Part shown: positions 16,049 to 25,255 of the stretch, one piece after another | How the letters are laid out: every line of letters starts with the position of its first letter | How positions within the stretch are numbered: position 1 is the stretch's first letter | DNA from: Aminobacter sp. J41 | GTDB taxonomy: Bacteria > Pseudomonadota > Alphaproteobacteria > Rhizobiales > Rhizobiaceae | Length of the DNA: 52,596 nucleotides | Reading direction: 5' to 3' | Assembly: GCF_000526635.1 (NCBI RefSeq) | Contig: NZ_JAGL01000025.1 | Span: 1-52,596, forward strand | Position numbers and translations under genes: made by a program | Notes under the pieces: model-generated | Told to the model about the DNA's origin: nothing | The model's database searches: none | What the model saw: the letters and a program-made list of their open reading frames with translations, nothing else

Positions 16049-18238
16049 ATGACGGTCCAACTGACTGAAGACGGCGGCGAGCGATATGTTACCAAAGGTG
16101 GCATAACGGTCACCCGGCGCCGGCACGAAACCGCCTACGCAGGCGCAATTGAAGCCTATATTGACGGCCTTGATTCCCGTCGTGGCTGCGTGTTCTCGTC
16201 GAATTACGAGTATCCGGGCCGCTACACCCGCTGGGACACCGCGATCATTGATCCGCCCCTGGTCGTCAGCGCGCGTGGCCGCGCCATGAAGATCGAGGCG
16301 CTGAACAAGCGCGGCGAGGTGCTGCTTCCCGTCATCAGGAGCGCGCTCGATACAGAGACCGCGGTGACCCTCAACGAGGTCACTGATACCCGCATCTCGC
16401 TCACGGTCGCCGAGCCCGACCGCGTCTTTGCCGAGGAAGAGCGCTCGCGCGTTCCAACCGTCTTCACGGTCCTGCGCGCGCTCGTCAACCTGTTCCGCTC
16501 GCCCGACGACAGCAATCTCGGCCTCTATGGCTCGTTCGGCTACGACCTTGCCTTCCAGTTCGACCATGTCGAAATGAAGCTGAAGCGGCCGGAGAGCCAG
16601 CGCGACCTGGTGCTCTACCTGCCGGACGAAATCCTCGTCGTCGACCACCACTCAGCGAAGGCATGGCACGACCGCTACGACTATTCAGGCGAAGGCTTCT
16701 CGACCGAGGGGCTGGAGCGTTCGGGCGAGGACGCTCCCTTCAAGCCGTCTGACCGCATCCCACCGCGCGGCGACCATGAGCCGGGCGAATATGCCCGTCT
16801 TGTCGAGAAGGCGAAGGAGAGTTTCAAGCGCGGCGACCTGTTCGAGGTCGTGCCCGGCCAGATGTTCTTTGAACGCTGCGTCTCGAAGCCCTCGGACATC
16901 ACCCGGCGCCTGAAGAAGATCAACCCGTCGCCGTACTCCTTCTTCATCAACCTCGGCGAGGGCGAGCACCTTATTGGCGCCTCGCCGGAAATGTTCGTGC
17001 GCGTCAACGGCCGCCGGGTCGAGACCTGCCCCATCTCCGGCACGATCAAGCGCGGCGACGATGCCATCGCCGACTCCGAACAGATCCTCAAGCTCCTCAA
17101 CTCGAAGAAGGACGAGTCGGAGCTGACGATGTGCTCCGACGTCGACCGCAACGACAAGAGCCGCGTCTGCGAGCCTGGCTCGGTGCGCGTGATCGGCCGC
17201 CGTCAGATTGAGATGTACTCGCGCCTGATCCACACCGTCGATCATATCGAGGGTCGCCTGCGTCCGGACATGGATGCATTCGACGCGTTCCTGTCGCACG
17301 CGTGGGCGGTGACGGTTACGGGCGCGCCCAAGCTGTGGGCGATGCGCTTCATCGAAAATCACGAAAAGAGTCCGCGCGCATGGTATGGTGGTGCCATCGG
17401 CATGGTGCACTTCAATGGCGACCTGAACACCGGCCTCACGCTGCGCACCATTCGCATCAAGGACGGAATTGCCGAGGTGCGCGCAGGTGCCACGTTGCTT
17501 TATGACTCCGATCCGGCCGAGGAAGAGGCCGAAACCGAACTGAAGGCATCCGCCATGCTGACTGCGATCCGTGAAGCGGCGACCGCACAGGCCTCGGCCA
17601 CCGAGAGCGAAGACGCAAAGGTAGGCGAGGGGGTCACGATCCTGCTGGTCGACCATGAAGACTCGTTCGTGCACACCCTGGCGAACTACTTCCGCCAGAC
17701 GGGTGCCAACGTTGTTACCGTGCGCACGCCCGTACCGGAGGAAGTTTTCGATCGCGTCAACCCGGACCTCGTCGTCCTGTCGCCGGGACCCGGCATGCCG
17801 AAGGATTTCGACACCAAGGCAACGATCGAGAAGGCGCGCAAGCGCGACCTGCCGATCTTCGGCGTCTGCCTTGGCTTGCAGGCGCTGGCCGAGGCTTATG
17901 GCGGCGAGCTGCGTCAGCTCTCGGTTCCGGTGCACGGCAAGCCTTCGCGCATTCGCGTGAACAAGGCGGGCACCGTGTTCGCCGGCCTGCCGAAGGACGT
18001 CACCGTCGGCCGCTATCACTCGATCTTTGCGGATCCGGTGCGCTTGCCGGATGACTTCATCGTCACGGCGGAGACCGAGGACGGCGTCATCATGGGCATC
18101 GAGCACAAGCGCGAGCCCGTCGCTGCGGTGCAGTTCCATCCGGAATCCATCATGACCCTCGGCCAGAACGCCGGCATGCGGATGATCGAGAACGTCGTCG
18201 CGCACATGCCGCGCAGGGCCAAGCACAAGGCAGCCTGA
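16049..18238 (+). CDS. trpE(G): Anthranilate synthase, fused TrpE-TrpG
   Basis: A protein of 729 residues combining both subunits, the rhizobial form. It converts chorismate and glutamine to anthranilate, the first step of tryptophan synthesis. The chorismate-binding domain fills about residues 1-510 ([20 protein letters not shown], then [14 protein letters not shown]). A linker at about 515-528 leads to the glutamine amidotransferase domain with nucleophile Cys607 in GVCLGLQAL and His697/Glu699 in QFHPES. I chose ATG 16049 over an upstream in-frame GTG (15950) because a GGAGACAGG ribosome site precedes it and the upstream stretch is the attenuator. Controlled by the trpL attenuator and probably by Trp feedback. 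The CDF gene starts 4 bp after it. Confidence 0.96.
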   Translation: MTVQLTEDGGERYVTKGGITVTRRRHETAYAGAIEAYIDGLDSRRGCVFSSNYEYPGRYTRWDTAIIDPPLVVSARGRAMKIEALNKRGEVLLPVIRSALDTETAVTLNEVTDTRISLTVAEPDRVFAEEERSRVPTVFTVLRALVNLFRSPDDSNLGLYGSFGYDLAFQFDHVEMKLKRPESQRDLVLYLPDEILVVDHHSAKAWHDRYDYSGEGFSTEGLERSGEDAPFKPSDRIPPRGDHEPGEYARLVEKAKESFKRGDLFEVVPGQMFFERCVSKPSDITRRLKKINPSPYSFFINLGEGEHLIGASPEMFVRVNGRRVETCPISGTIKRGDDAIADSEQILKLLNSKKDESELTMCSDVDRNDKSRVCEPGSVRVIGRRQIEMYSRLIHTVDHIEGRLRPDMDAFDAFLSHAWAVTVTGAPKLWAMRFIENHEKSPRAWYGGAIGMVHFNGDLNTGLTLRTIRIKDGIAEVRAGATLLYDSDPAEEEAETELKASAMLTAIREAATAQASATESEDAKVGEGVTILLVDHEDSFVHTLANYFRQTGANVVTVRTPVPEEVFDRVNPDLVVLSPGPGMPKDFDTKATIEKARKRDLPIFGVCLGLQALAEAYGGELRQLSVPVHGKPSRIRVNKAGTVFAGLPKDVTVGRYHSIFADPVRLPDDFIVTAETEDGVIMGIEHKREPVAAVQFHPESIMTLGQNAGMRMIENVVAHMPRRAKHKAA

Positions 18239-18242
18239 AGCC

Positions 18243-19151
18243 ATGGAAGCCAAGCGACGGGTTAGGCGGCTTGCCGCCTGGTCGATCTTCATCGCCTTTG
18301 CGGTGATGGCGCTCAAGTTCGTCGCCTGGCAGATGACCGGCTCCGTCGCGCTCTACTCGGACGCGCTGGAGTCGATCGTCAACGTGATTGCGGCATCTGC
18401 CGCGTTCTGGGCCATCTCGGTCAGTCAGAAACCGGCTGACCAGGACCACCAGTACGGCCACCACAAGGCTGAGTATTTTTCCGCCGTGCTCGAGGGCGTG
18501 CTGATCGTAGTCGCGGCGCTGCTGATCCTCGCCGAGGTTTGGCGTACCTTCCAGAACTACGCGCCGCTGGAGCATGCCTGGCAGGGCTTTGCCGTCAACG
18601 CGCTGGCCGCCGTCGTCAACGGGGTGTGGGCGACGATGCTGATCCGCACCGGCCGCCGTCACAAGTCGCCCGCGCTGGAAGCCGACGGCCGCCACATCAT
18701 GACCGACGTGGTCACCTCATTCGGCGTGCTGGCGGGTCTCATTGGCGCCGTGCTGACTGGCTGGTACATCCTCGATCCGCTGCTGGCGATGCTGGTGGCG
18801 CTCAACATCCTCTACCAGGGCTGGAAGGTCATCACCTCGTCGCTGGACGGGCTGATGGATCGCGCGGTACCGCTGGAAGAACATTTGCACATCCGCGATG
18901 TCATCTCGGCTAATTCAAAGGGCGCGCTCGAGGTGCATGACCTGCGCACTCGCATGGCCGGTCGCGCGACCTTCATCGAGTTCCACATGGTCGTAGAGTC
19001 GGAAATGACCGTGGGCGAAAGCCACGCCATCTGCGACCGCATCGAGGAAGCGCTGCACAACGAGATCCCGTCCGTGCGCGTTGTCATCCACGTCGAGCCG
19101 GACGACGAGGCCAAGCTGCCGGTCGGTACGGCGGCGGTACCGTTCGCGTAG
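18243..19151 (+). CDS. Cation diffusion facilitator (CDF) metal transporter
   Basis: A protein of 302 residues with six membrane spans followed by a cytosolic domain from about 215 on. This family exports divalent metals in exchange for protons. The metal site in span 2 reads Glu43-x-x-x-Asn47 after Asp40, instead of the usual D/H-x-x-x-D. Span 5 keeps His151-x-x-x-Asp155. The QDHQYGHHKAEYFSA loop after span 2 is typical of the family. The altered site makes the substrate (Zn, Fe, Mn or other) uncertain. It follows trpE(G) by 4 bp and may be read through from it, though no link in function is apparent. Confidence 0.87.
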   Translation: MEAKRRVRRLAAWSIFIAFAVMALKFVAWQMTGSVALYSDALESIVNVIAASAAFWAISVSQKPADQDHQYGHHKAEYFSAVLEGVLIVVAALLILAEVWRTFQNYAPLEHAWQGFAVNALAAVVNGVWATMLIRTGRRHKSPALEADGRHIMTDVVTSFGVLAGLIGAVLTGWYILDPLLAMLVALNILYQGWKVITSSLDGLMDRAVPLEEHLHIRDVISANSKGALEVHDLRTRMAGRATFIEFHMVVESEMTVGESHAICDRIEEALHNEIPSVRVVIHVEPDDEAKLPVGTAAVPFA

Positions 19152-19556
19152 GGTTGGATTTGCGGGCACGACTTGGGGCGGACCGCCTGGAGACGCGACC
19201 CGTTTGGCGCTCGGGAATCTGAAGACTTCACGGTCTGCGGGACACAGCCCCCTCCGTCGCCTTCGGCGACACCTCCCCCACTTCGTAGGGGAGGATCTTC
19301 GGGCAGCGCAGGTGAGGACGGTGGTGAGTCGACGTCAGGCAGGCAGAATTCCGAACCACAGATCAGGACAACCACAGAGCTGCTCAAAACCGCGACCTTG
19401 GATCCCCCATTTACGGGGCGAGGGGGACCTGCGAAGCCTGGTGGAGGAGGCTGCATCAGCAGCCTCCAAGAAAGGCCAGCGGCACAGCGCCAGTTTACTT
19501 GCTAAGCACCCGAAACCTCGTCATCCTCCCCCTCCTGCGAGGAGACGGGAGGAGCC
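19152..19556. repeat. 405-bp intergenic repeat cluster, no gene
   Basis: No convincing gene. The stretch holds several G/C-rich palindromes: GTCGCC/GGCGAC at 19256-19270 and CCTCCCC/GGGGAGG at 19272-19294. Further on are an ATCCCCCATTTACGGGGCGA region and a CTCCTGCGAGGAGACGGGAG hairpin near 19537-19555, just before the next ribosome site. The style matches the arms of the element at 7036-7291. It is probably a degraded cluster of rhizobial intergenic repeats. Confidence 0.5.
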
Positions 19557-20327
19557 ATGAAGTTTTCCGCGACGTTTCATGATCTGGCCGGCAAGTCGGT
19601 CTTCATCTCCGGCGGCGGCTCAGGCATTGGCGAATATCTGACCGAGGGGTTCATTGCTCAGGGCGCGGACGTTGCCTTCGTCCAGCGCTCGGACGCCACA
19701 GAGCTCTGCGACCGGCTGGAAAAGAACTATGGCTCGCGCCCGCTCTTCATCAAGTGCGACGTGACCGACATTCCCGCGCTGCAGGACGCGATCGCACAGG
19801 CCGCCAGGGCCAATGGCGACATCAACGTGCTGGTGAACAACGCCGCGTGGGACAACCGCCATCCGCTCGACGGCTTCACGGTCGAGGAGTGGGACTACAT
19901 GCAGGCGGTGAACCTGCGCCACTACTTCTTCGCCATTCAGGCCGTGGCGCCGGGCATGCGCAGGGCGGGCGGCGGGACGATCGTCAACTACTCCTCGATC
20001 TCCTACATGATGGGCAACGGCGCCTATGCCGCCTATACGGCCGCCAAGGCCGGCATCACCGGCATGACCCGCGGCCTCGCGCGCGATCTTGGCGGCGACA
20101 ACATCCGCGTCAACGCGTTGATGCCCGGCTGGGTACTGACCGACCGCCAGCGCGAACTGTGGGTCGACGAGAAGTCGCTCAAGGCGCATATCGACCGCCA
20201 GTGCCTCAAGCTCGAAATCCCGCCCGAGGCGATGGTCGAGCCGACGCTGTTCCTCGCCTCGGCCGCCTCTACCGTGATGACTGGCCAGGCGCTGGTCGTT
20301 GACGCCGGCGTGGTGGTGACCGGATGA
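19557..20327 (+). CDS. Short-chain dehydrogenase/reductase, probably an aldose dehydrogenase
   Basis: A protein of 256 residues with the classical SDR layout. The cofactor motif SGGGSGIGE is near residue 21, NNAAW near 98, and catalytic Ser is in NYSSISYM with Tyr160 and Lys164 in YTAAK. The absence of an Arg after the glycine motif favours NAD. It overlaps the sugar-acid kinase gene by 4 bp (ATGA). That pairing suggests oxidation of a sugar such as galactose or fucose to its lactone or acid, but the substrate is inferred from context only. The GGAGGAGCC ribosome site is clear. Confidence 0.85.
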   Translation: MKFSATFHDLAGKSVFISGGGSGIGEYLTEGFIAQGADVAFVQRSDATELCDRLEKNYGSRPLFIKCDVTDIPALQDAIAQAARANGDINVLVNNAAWDNRHPLDGFTVEEWDYMQAVNLRHYFFAIQAVAPGMRRAGGGTIVNYSSISYMMGNGAYAAYTAAKAGITGMTRGLARDLGGDNIRVNALMPGWVLTDRQRELWVDEKSLKAHIDRQCLKLEIPPEAMVEPTLFLASAASTVMTGQALVVDAGVVVTG

Positions 20328-21247
20328 CGCCGTTCATCGCGGCGGTCGACTGGGGGACCTCATCGTTTCGCCTATGGTTGCTGGATGCCGACGGGCAGGT
20401 GATTGCGGAGTCCCGCAGCGACGAAGGCATGATGAAGGCGCGGGACATTGGCTTTGCCTCCGTGCTCGACCGGCATCTCGACGACGTCTCCGCGCCGGCC
20501 GAGCTTCCCGTCGTCATCTGCGGCATGGCGGGAGCCAAGCAGGGCTGGCGCGAGGCGAACTATCTCGAGACGCCGGCGGCGCTGAAGGAACTGGTTGAGA
20601 ACTCGGTAAGAATCGGCGCGAAGCGGCCGATCCACATCCTGCCCGGCATTTGTCAGCGCGATGTGCGGTATCCGGATGTGATGCGCGGCGAGGAGACACA
20701 ACTTCTCGGCGCGGTGGCTGAGGGAACGCGCTCTGGCCTCGTCGGCATGCCCGGGACCCATTCGAAATGGGTGCAGCTGGACGAGGGGAGGGTTACCCGG
20801 TTTTCCACCTTCATGACCGGCGAGCTTTATGCGGCCATTGCCGGCCACACGATCCTGAAACTTGCGCTCGCCGATCAGCCGGATGCGTCTCCGGACGCCC
20901 AAGCGTTCAGCCGTGCGGTCCTGCGGGCGATGGAAAATCCCGAGCAGGTGACCGCGCGCCTTTTCTCCATCAGGTCCGGTCCGCTACTTGGGTTGGCGGA
21001 GGCGGCGGAAGGCGCCGCAAAGCTGTCGGGCGAACTGATCGGGCTGGAGCTTGCGGGTGCGAGGGCGCAGTTCGGCCGGGTGGAGGCGGTGACGCTGGTG
21101 GGAGCGGGAAAGCTCTTCGAGCTTTACCGCGCGGCACTGGAAGCCGCCAGCATGAAAGTCCATCCCGTCGATGCCGATGCGGCAGTTCGCGCCGGGCTGC
21201 TTTCAGCGGGGACGGCGTTGTTCGGTCAGGCAGTCGCCGGCGCGTAG
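20324..21247 (+). CDS. dgoK: 2-dehydro-3-deoxygalactonokinase
   Basis: A protein of 307 residues, usual length for DgoK, which phosphorylates 2-keto-3-deoxy-galactonate in the De Ley-Doudoroff route. It has the ASKHA-type phosphate motif AVDWGTSSFRLWLLD at the N-terminus, ICGMAGAKQGWREANYL and PGTHSKWVQL near the middle, and a VGAGKLFELY end segment. It is translationally coupled to the SDR. The expected aldolase (DgoA) and dehydratase are not in the window. Its last 22 bp overlap the end of gntK on the other strand. Confidence 0.9.
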   Translation: MTPFIAAVDWGTSSFRLWLLDADGQVIAESRSDEGMMKARDIGFASVLDRHLDDVSAPAELPVVICGMAGAKQGWREANYLETPAALKELVENSVRIGAKRPIHILPGICQRDVRYPDVMRGEETQLLGAVAEGTRSGLVGMPGTHSKWVQLDEGRVTRFSTFMTGELYAAIAGHTILKLALADQPDASPDAQAFSRAVLRAMENPEQVTARLFSIRSGPLLGLAEAAEGAAKLSGELIGLELAGARAQFGRVEAVTLVGAGKLFELYRAALEAASMKVHPVDADAAVRAGLLSAGTALFGQAVAGA

Positions 21248-21759
21248 CGCGCGGTGACTTCACGCACCAGCTGCTTGATCGGCCGGGTGGCATCGAGCGA
21301 AATGTGCGCTTCGTCGACTGTCGGCGGCTCCAACGTCGCGAACTGGCTGTCGACGAGGCTCGCCGGCATGAAGTGGCCGGGGCGGTTGCTGACGCGCCGC
21401 CAGGATTCATCGCGGCTCAGCACTAGGTGCACGAAGACGATGTCGGGCGCGAAGCTGCGAAGGCGATCGCGGTAGATCCGCTTCAGCGACGAGCAGGTCG
21501 CGACCACGCGCCTGCCCGCGGCAATCTCCTCGGCGACCGAGCGCCCGATCGTGTCGAGCCAGCCGGCGCGGTCGTCGTCGGTGAGCGGGGTGCCGGACGC
21601 CATCTTGGCGACATTCGCGGCCGGATGCAGGCTGTCGCCCTCAATGAAAGTAGCTTTGAGAGCCTTCGCAAGCGCGCTACCGACGGCGGTCTTTCCGCAA
21701 CCGGTTACGCCCATGACGATGAAGGCGGGACACTTCGTTGAAGGTGCTGCAGACTCCAT
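21226..21759 (-). CDS. gntK: Gluconokinase
   Basis: A protein of 177 residues, full length for GntK-type gluconate kinases (ATP + D-gluconate to 6-phosphogluconate). Walker A GVTGCGKTAVG is at about residues 18-28. The substrate-contact region EGDSLHPAANVAKMASGTPLTDDDR and the CSSLKRIYRD and GHFMPASLVDSQFATLE segments are all present. It is the last gene of the minus-strand ABC operon, starting 1 bp after the stop of the small upstream gene. Regulation by the LacI protein at 25256-26275 is inferred from the shared palindrome. Confidence 0.93.
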   Translation of the reverse strand: MESAAPSTKCPAFIVMGVTGCGKTAVGSALAKALKATFIEGDSLHPAANVAKMASGTPLTDDDRAGWLDTIGRSVAEEIAAGRRVVATCSSLKRIYRDRLRSFAPDIVFVHLVLSRDESWRRVSNRPGHFMPASLVDSQFATLEPPTVDEAHISLDATRPIKQLVREVTARYAPATA

Positions 21760-21760
21760 T

Positions 21761-22081
21761 TTACTGGACGACTTCGAAGACGTGGTGGTGAATGCGACCG
21801 TCGAACATTGTCATCAATTCGCCGGTAACACCACGGCTTTCAAAGCGGATCGGCGCCTCGAGCGCCTTTGCAAGCGCAGCCTCGTCGTCGAACGCCATCG
21901 TCAGCGTCAGCGGGAAGGAGGGAGCTCCTTCGTCGCGGTCGATGGCGAACAGAACGCGGAGCTCGCGGATGCCGGGGAACTGCTTCCACATCGGGATGAG
22001 GCGTTCCTCAACGAAGGAGCGAAACTGTTGTTCGCGTCCGGCGTGAATCTGGCCCTCGAAAAGAGCCTGGCGGATGAGCAT
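21761..22081 (-). CDS. Small protein, dimeric alpha/beta-barrel-like, unknown function
   Basis: A protein of 106 residues. Its pattern of two beta-alpha-beta units (IRQALFEGQI, REQQFRSFVEERLIPMWKQF, LTLTMAFDDEAALAKALE) resembles EthD/ABM-type dimeric ferredoxin-like folds. No catalytic residues can be assigned. It lies between the ABC ATPase gene (13 bp upstream) and gntK (1 bp downstream), so it is part of the same operon and probably of the same catabolic task. A mutarotase- or isomerase-like helper is one possibility. Confidence 0.75.
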   Translation of the reverse strand: MLIRQALFEGQIHAGREQQFRSFVEERLIPMWKQFPGIRELRVLFAIDRDEGAPSFPLTLTMAFDDEAALAKALEAPIRFESRGVTGELMTMFDGRIHHHVFEVVQ

Positions 22082-22094
22082 GATCTGATGCGCC

Positions 22095-22859
22095 TTATAC
22101 GTGGGAGATCTGGCCGAGGAAGGTGCGCGTGCGCTCCTGCTTCGGATTGGAGAAGAACTCCTCCGGCTCGCCGACCTCGACGATTTCGCCCTGGTCCATG
22201 AAGATCACGCGGTCGGCCACCTTGCGGGCAAAGCCCATTTCGTGGGTCACGACCATCATCGTCATGCCTTCGGTGGCAAGGTCGATCATGGTGTCGAGCA
22301 CTTCCTTGACCATCTCGGGATCGAGGGCGGAGGTCGGCTCGTCGAACAGCATGATCTTGGGGTTCATGCAGAGCGCGCGGGCAATCGCCACGCGCTGCTG
22401 CTGGCCGCCGGAAAGCTGGGCCGGGTATTTGTCGGCCTGCTCGGGGATGCGAACGCGGGCGAGATATTTGCGGGCGGTCTCCTCAGCCTCGGCCTTGGAG
22501 ATCCCACGCACCTTGATCGGCGCCAGCGTGCAGTTTTCCAGCACGGTCATGTGCGGGAACAGGTTGAACTGCTGGAACACCATGCCGACGTCGCGGCGGA
22601 CCTTCTCGACGTTCTTCGGGCCGGCGGTGAGCTCGATGCCGTCGACGAAGATCTGGCCCTTCTGGACCGTCTCAAGCTGGTTGACGCAGCGGATCAGCGT
22701 CGACTTGCCCGAGCCGGATGGGCCGCACACGACGATCTTCTCGCCGCGCGCGACATCCAGGTTGACGCTCCTGAGGGCGTGATAGTCGCCGTACCACTTC
22801 TCCACGCCCTTCATGCGAACAGCGGGCATGTCTGCGCCGTTAGTGTTTGTCGCGGACAT
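22095..22859 (-). CDS. Polar-amino-acid-type ABC transporter ATP-binding protein
   Basis: A protein of 254 residues of the GlnQ/HisP class. It has Walker [11 protein letters not shown]-loop [15 protein letters not shown], signature [15 protein letters not shown], Walker [12 protein letters not shown] and the H-loop VTHEMGFAR. It powers uptake with the two permeases and binding protein encoded just upstream. Such ATPases are highly alike, so it does not reveal the substrate. Confidence 0.93.
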   Translation of the reverse strand: MSATNTNGADMPAVRMKGVEKWYGDYHALRSVNLDVARGEKIVVCGPSGSGKSTLIRCVNQLETVQKGQIFVDGIELTAGPKNVEKVRRDVGMVFQQFNLFPHMTVLENCTLAPIKVRGISKAEAEETARKYLARVRIPEQADKYPAQLSGGQQQRVAIARALCMNPKIMLFDEPTSALDPEMVKEVLDTMIDLATEGMTMMVVTHEMGFARKVADRVIFMDQGEIVEVGEPEEFFSNPKQERTRTFLGQISHV

Positions 22860-22885
22860 AACCCGCTCTCCTCTTCTGGCCAGAC

Positions 22886-23686
22886 TTACTCGGACTTCTG
22901 CAGGAACTCAGGCAGCGGAGCCTGGACCCACTTCTCGTGGAGCTCGTTCAGCTTGCCGTTTTCCTTGTTCTTGGTCAGGAACGCGTTGATGAATTCCATC
23001 AGCTCGGTCTGGCCCTTGCGGGTTGCGATGCCCTGGCTCTGCTGGCGCAGCGACATCTTGACGTCGAAACGGCCCGGAGCGGCGGTGTCGAGCTGCGAGA
23101 CGACGACGTTCGAAGCGCCCATCAGCGGAACCTGACCCGACAGCAGGGCCTGAACGGCCGAGGCGTCGTCATCGAAGCGCTGGATGTTGGTGCCTTCCGG
23201 CGCGATCGCGGTGACCGAGGTGTCCTGGGTCGAGGCGCGCGCGACCGCGATGTTCTTGCCGGCGAGGTCGGCGGCTTCCGTCACCTCGGTGTTCACGTCG
23301 CCGTAGACGAAGATCTCGATGCCGGCATAGCCCTGCGAGAAGTCGACCTGCTCGGCGCGCTCCGGCGTAATGCCGAGCGAAGCGACGAGGATGTCGACCT
23401 GGCCGGAAAGGAGGTACGGGATACGGTTCGGGCCGGTCACCGGCACGAGGTTGACCTGCACGCCCATCTCCTCGGCCAGCAGCTTGGCGACGTCGGCGTC
23501 ATAGCCGTCCGGCTGGCCCTGGTCGTTGATGATGCCGAACGGGGCGAAGTCGACGAGCATGCCGATGTTCACCGTGCCGCGCGACTTGATCTCCTCAACA
23601 GTCTGCGCGGAAGCACCCGAAGCGAGCGCGCCCAGGCTGAGCGCGGCGCCGAGCGCCAGACCGGCGATCTTCCCGAAAATGTTCAT
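22886..23686 (-). CDS. Periplasmic amino-acid-type substrate-binding protein
   Basis: A protein of 266 residues with a signal peptide ([20 protein letters not shown], cleavage near ASA-QT). The mature part is a family 3 solute-binding protein: [16 protein letters not shown] at the start, then the [19 protein letters not shown] segment whose Arg normally holds the carboxylate of an amino acid. The ligand may therefore be an amino acid or a related carboxylate. Its operon partner, gluconokinase, suggests a sugar-acid-bearing compound; this is inference. Confidence 0.9.
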   Translation of the reverse strand: MNIFGKIAGLALGAALSLGALASGASAQTVEEIKSRGTVNIGMLVDFAPFGIINDQGQPDGYDADVAKLLAEEMGVQVNLVPVTGPNRIPYLLSGQVDILVASLGITPERAEQVDFSQGYAGIEIFVYGDVNTEVTEAADLAGKNIAVARASTQDTSVTAIAPEGTNIQRFDDDASAVQALLSGQVPLMGASNVVVSQLDTAAPGRFDVKMSLRQQSQGIATRKGQTELMEFINAFLTKNKENGKLNELHEKWVQAPLPEFLQKSE

Positions 23687-23721
23687 TGTGGTTTCCTTCC
23701 CTATTGTAACTCAGGTTCTCG

Positions 23722-24378
23722 TCAGCGACGCGTTGTTGCTGCGAAACGGTTCTCCATGCGGCGGGCGTAGATCGACAACGGCCAGCACAGGATAAAGTAG
23801 ATCACGGCGACGAGACCGAACACCTTGAACGGCTCGAACGTCGCGTTGTTGATGATCTGGCCAGCGCGGGTGAGCTCCACGAAGCCGATAATCGAGGCGA
23901 GCGACGTGCCCTTGATCAGCTGCACCAGGAAGCCGACCGTGGGCGCAACAGCGATCTTTGCGGCCTGAGGCAGGATCACCGACTTCATGCGGTCGTAGTA
24001 GGACAGGCCGAGCGCCCAGGAGGCCTCTGCCTGGCCGCGCGGGACCGCCTCGATGCAGCCGCGCCAGATCTCGCCGAGGAAGGCGGAAGCATGCAGCGTA
24101 AGCGCGAGGCCGGCGGCCAGCCACGGATTGATGCCGACACCGGAAATGTTCAGGCCGAAGAAGACCAGGAACAGCTGCATCAGCAGCGGCGTGCCCTGGA
24201 ACAGGCGGATGAAGCCCATGCAGAGGTTGCGCAGGATCGGGTTCTGCGAGACGCGGCCGAGCGCGATCAGCAGGCCGCCAACGGCGCCGCCGGCAAAGGC
24301 GACGGCCGAGAGCAGAATTGTCCACTGAACCGCGGAGACGATGAACCAGAACTCGGTGGGGCCGAAGGGACGGATCAT
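23722..24378 (-). CDS. Polar-amino-acid-type ABC transporter permease (second)
   Basis: A protein of 218 residues with about five spans and the HisM/GlnP-type loop (EIWRGCIEAVPRGQAEASWA then LGLSYYDRMKSVILPQA). It pairs with the permease encoded 11 bp upstream. The order permease, permease, binding protein, ATPase differs from the common binding-protein-first arrangement. Confidence 0.92.
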   Translation of the reverse strand: MIRPFGPTEFWFIVSAVQWTILLSAVAFAGGAVGGLLIALGRVSQNPILRNLCMGFIRLFQGTPLLMQLFLVFFGLNISGVGINPWLAAGLALTLHASAFLGEIWRGCIEAVPRGQAEASWALGLSYYDRMKSVILPQAAKIAVAPTVGFLVQLIKGTSLASIIGFVELTRAGQIINNATFEPFKVFGLVAVIYFILCWPLSIYARRMENRFAATTRR

Positions 24379-24388
24379 AATTTTCTCC

Positions 24389-25060
24389 CTATCGGGCCAT
24401 CGGGTAATTGAAGGCCCAGCGCTGGATCATCGAGAACAGGCCGGAAAAGGCGAGTGCGAGGACGAGGTACATCGCGGTGATGACCAGGTAGACCTCAAAG
24501 GCCGCGAAGGTCTGCGACTGGATGTTGTTGCCCGCAGCCGCAAGGTCAGTCGCGGAGATCACCGAGACGACGCTGGATGACAGCATCAGGTAAATGAACT
24601 GGCTGGTCAGCGCCGGATAGATCGTGCGCAGCGCCGGCTTCATGATGATGTAGCTGAAGATCTGCGCGCGGCCGAGGCCAAGCGCGGTGCCTGCCTCAAC
24701 CTGACCGCGGTTGATCGACTCGATGCCGGCGCGAACGATCTCAGTCGCGTAGGCGCCGACATTCACCGTCAGCGCGGTCAGCGCCGCGACATTCGGGGAC
24801 AGGCGGATGCCCAAAGTCGGCAGAGCGAAGAAGATGAAGAAGATCTGCACCAGAAACGGCGTGTTGCGGATCAGCTCGATGTAGCAGTCGATGATGAAGC
24901 GCAGCGGCTTCGGACCTGCCGTCTTGCCGATTGCGCAGGCAATGGCGACGATCGTGCCGAGGATCATCGCGCCGAACGAAAGTTCGACCGTCACGAGTGC
25001 GCCTGCAAGCAGCTGATCAAAGTTGGCAAAGACGGGTGCGAATTTGAACTGGTAGCCCAT
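24389..25060 (-). CDS. Polar-amino-acid-type ABC transporter permease (first gene of operon)
   Basis: A protein of 223 residues with the same fold as its partner and the loop EIVRAGIESINRGQVEAGTA then LGLGRAQIFSYIIMKPA. It is the first gene of a six-gene minus-strand operon ending with gntK. A LacI-type palindrome lies 62-75 bp upstream of its start. Confidence 0.92.
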   Translation of the reverse strand: MGYQFKFAPVFANFDQLLAGALVTVELSFGAMILGTIVAIACAIGKTAGPKPLRFIIDCYIELIRNTPFLVQIFFIFFALPTLGIRLSPNVAALTALTVNVGAYATEIVRAGIESINRGQVEAGTALGLGRAQIFSYIIMKPALRTIYPALTSQFIYLMLSSSVVSVISATDLAAAGNNIQSQTFAAFEVYLVITAMYLVLALAFSGLFSMIQRWAFNYPMAR

Positions 25061-25121
25061 GACGAACCTCCCGGGACATCCGCCATGCGGAACGGCCTCG
25101 TCACGCCATTGGTTGGCGCGT

Positions 25122-25135
25122 TTAGATCGATCTAA
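25122..25135. promoter_or_regulatory. Probable LacI-family operator before the ABC/gntK operon
   Basis: The perfect palindrome TTAGATCGATCTAA is identical to the one at 26288-26301 in front of the LacI gene. It lies about 62 bp upstream of the first permease start, where it could block the promoter. Two identical 14-mers, each before an adjacent operon, are strong evidence for one regulon. Confidence 0.8.
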
Positions 25136-25255
25136 GTGTCAAAACATTTTCGAGTCAAGCGAAGTTGTGCCGGCTTCGGCCTTACGTTTCGTCGGTTCCT
25201 GGGGATGATCTGCCCGTGGGGTGAAGCAGGCCGGGCGGCTTATCGCGTTGAAAAG

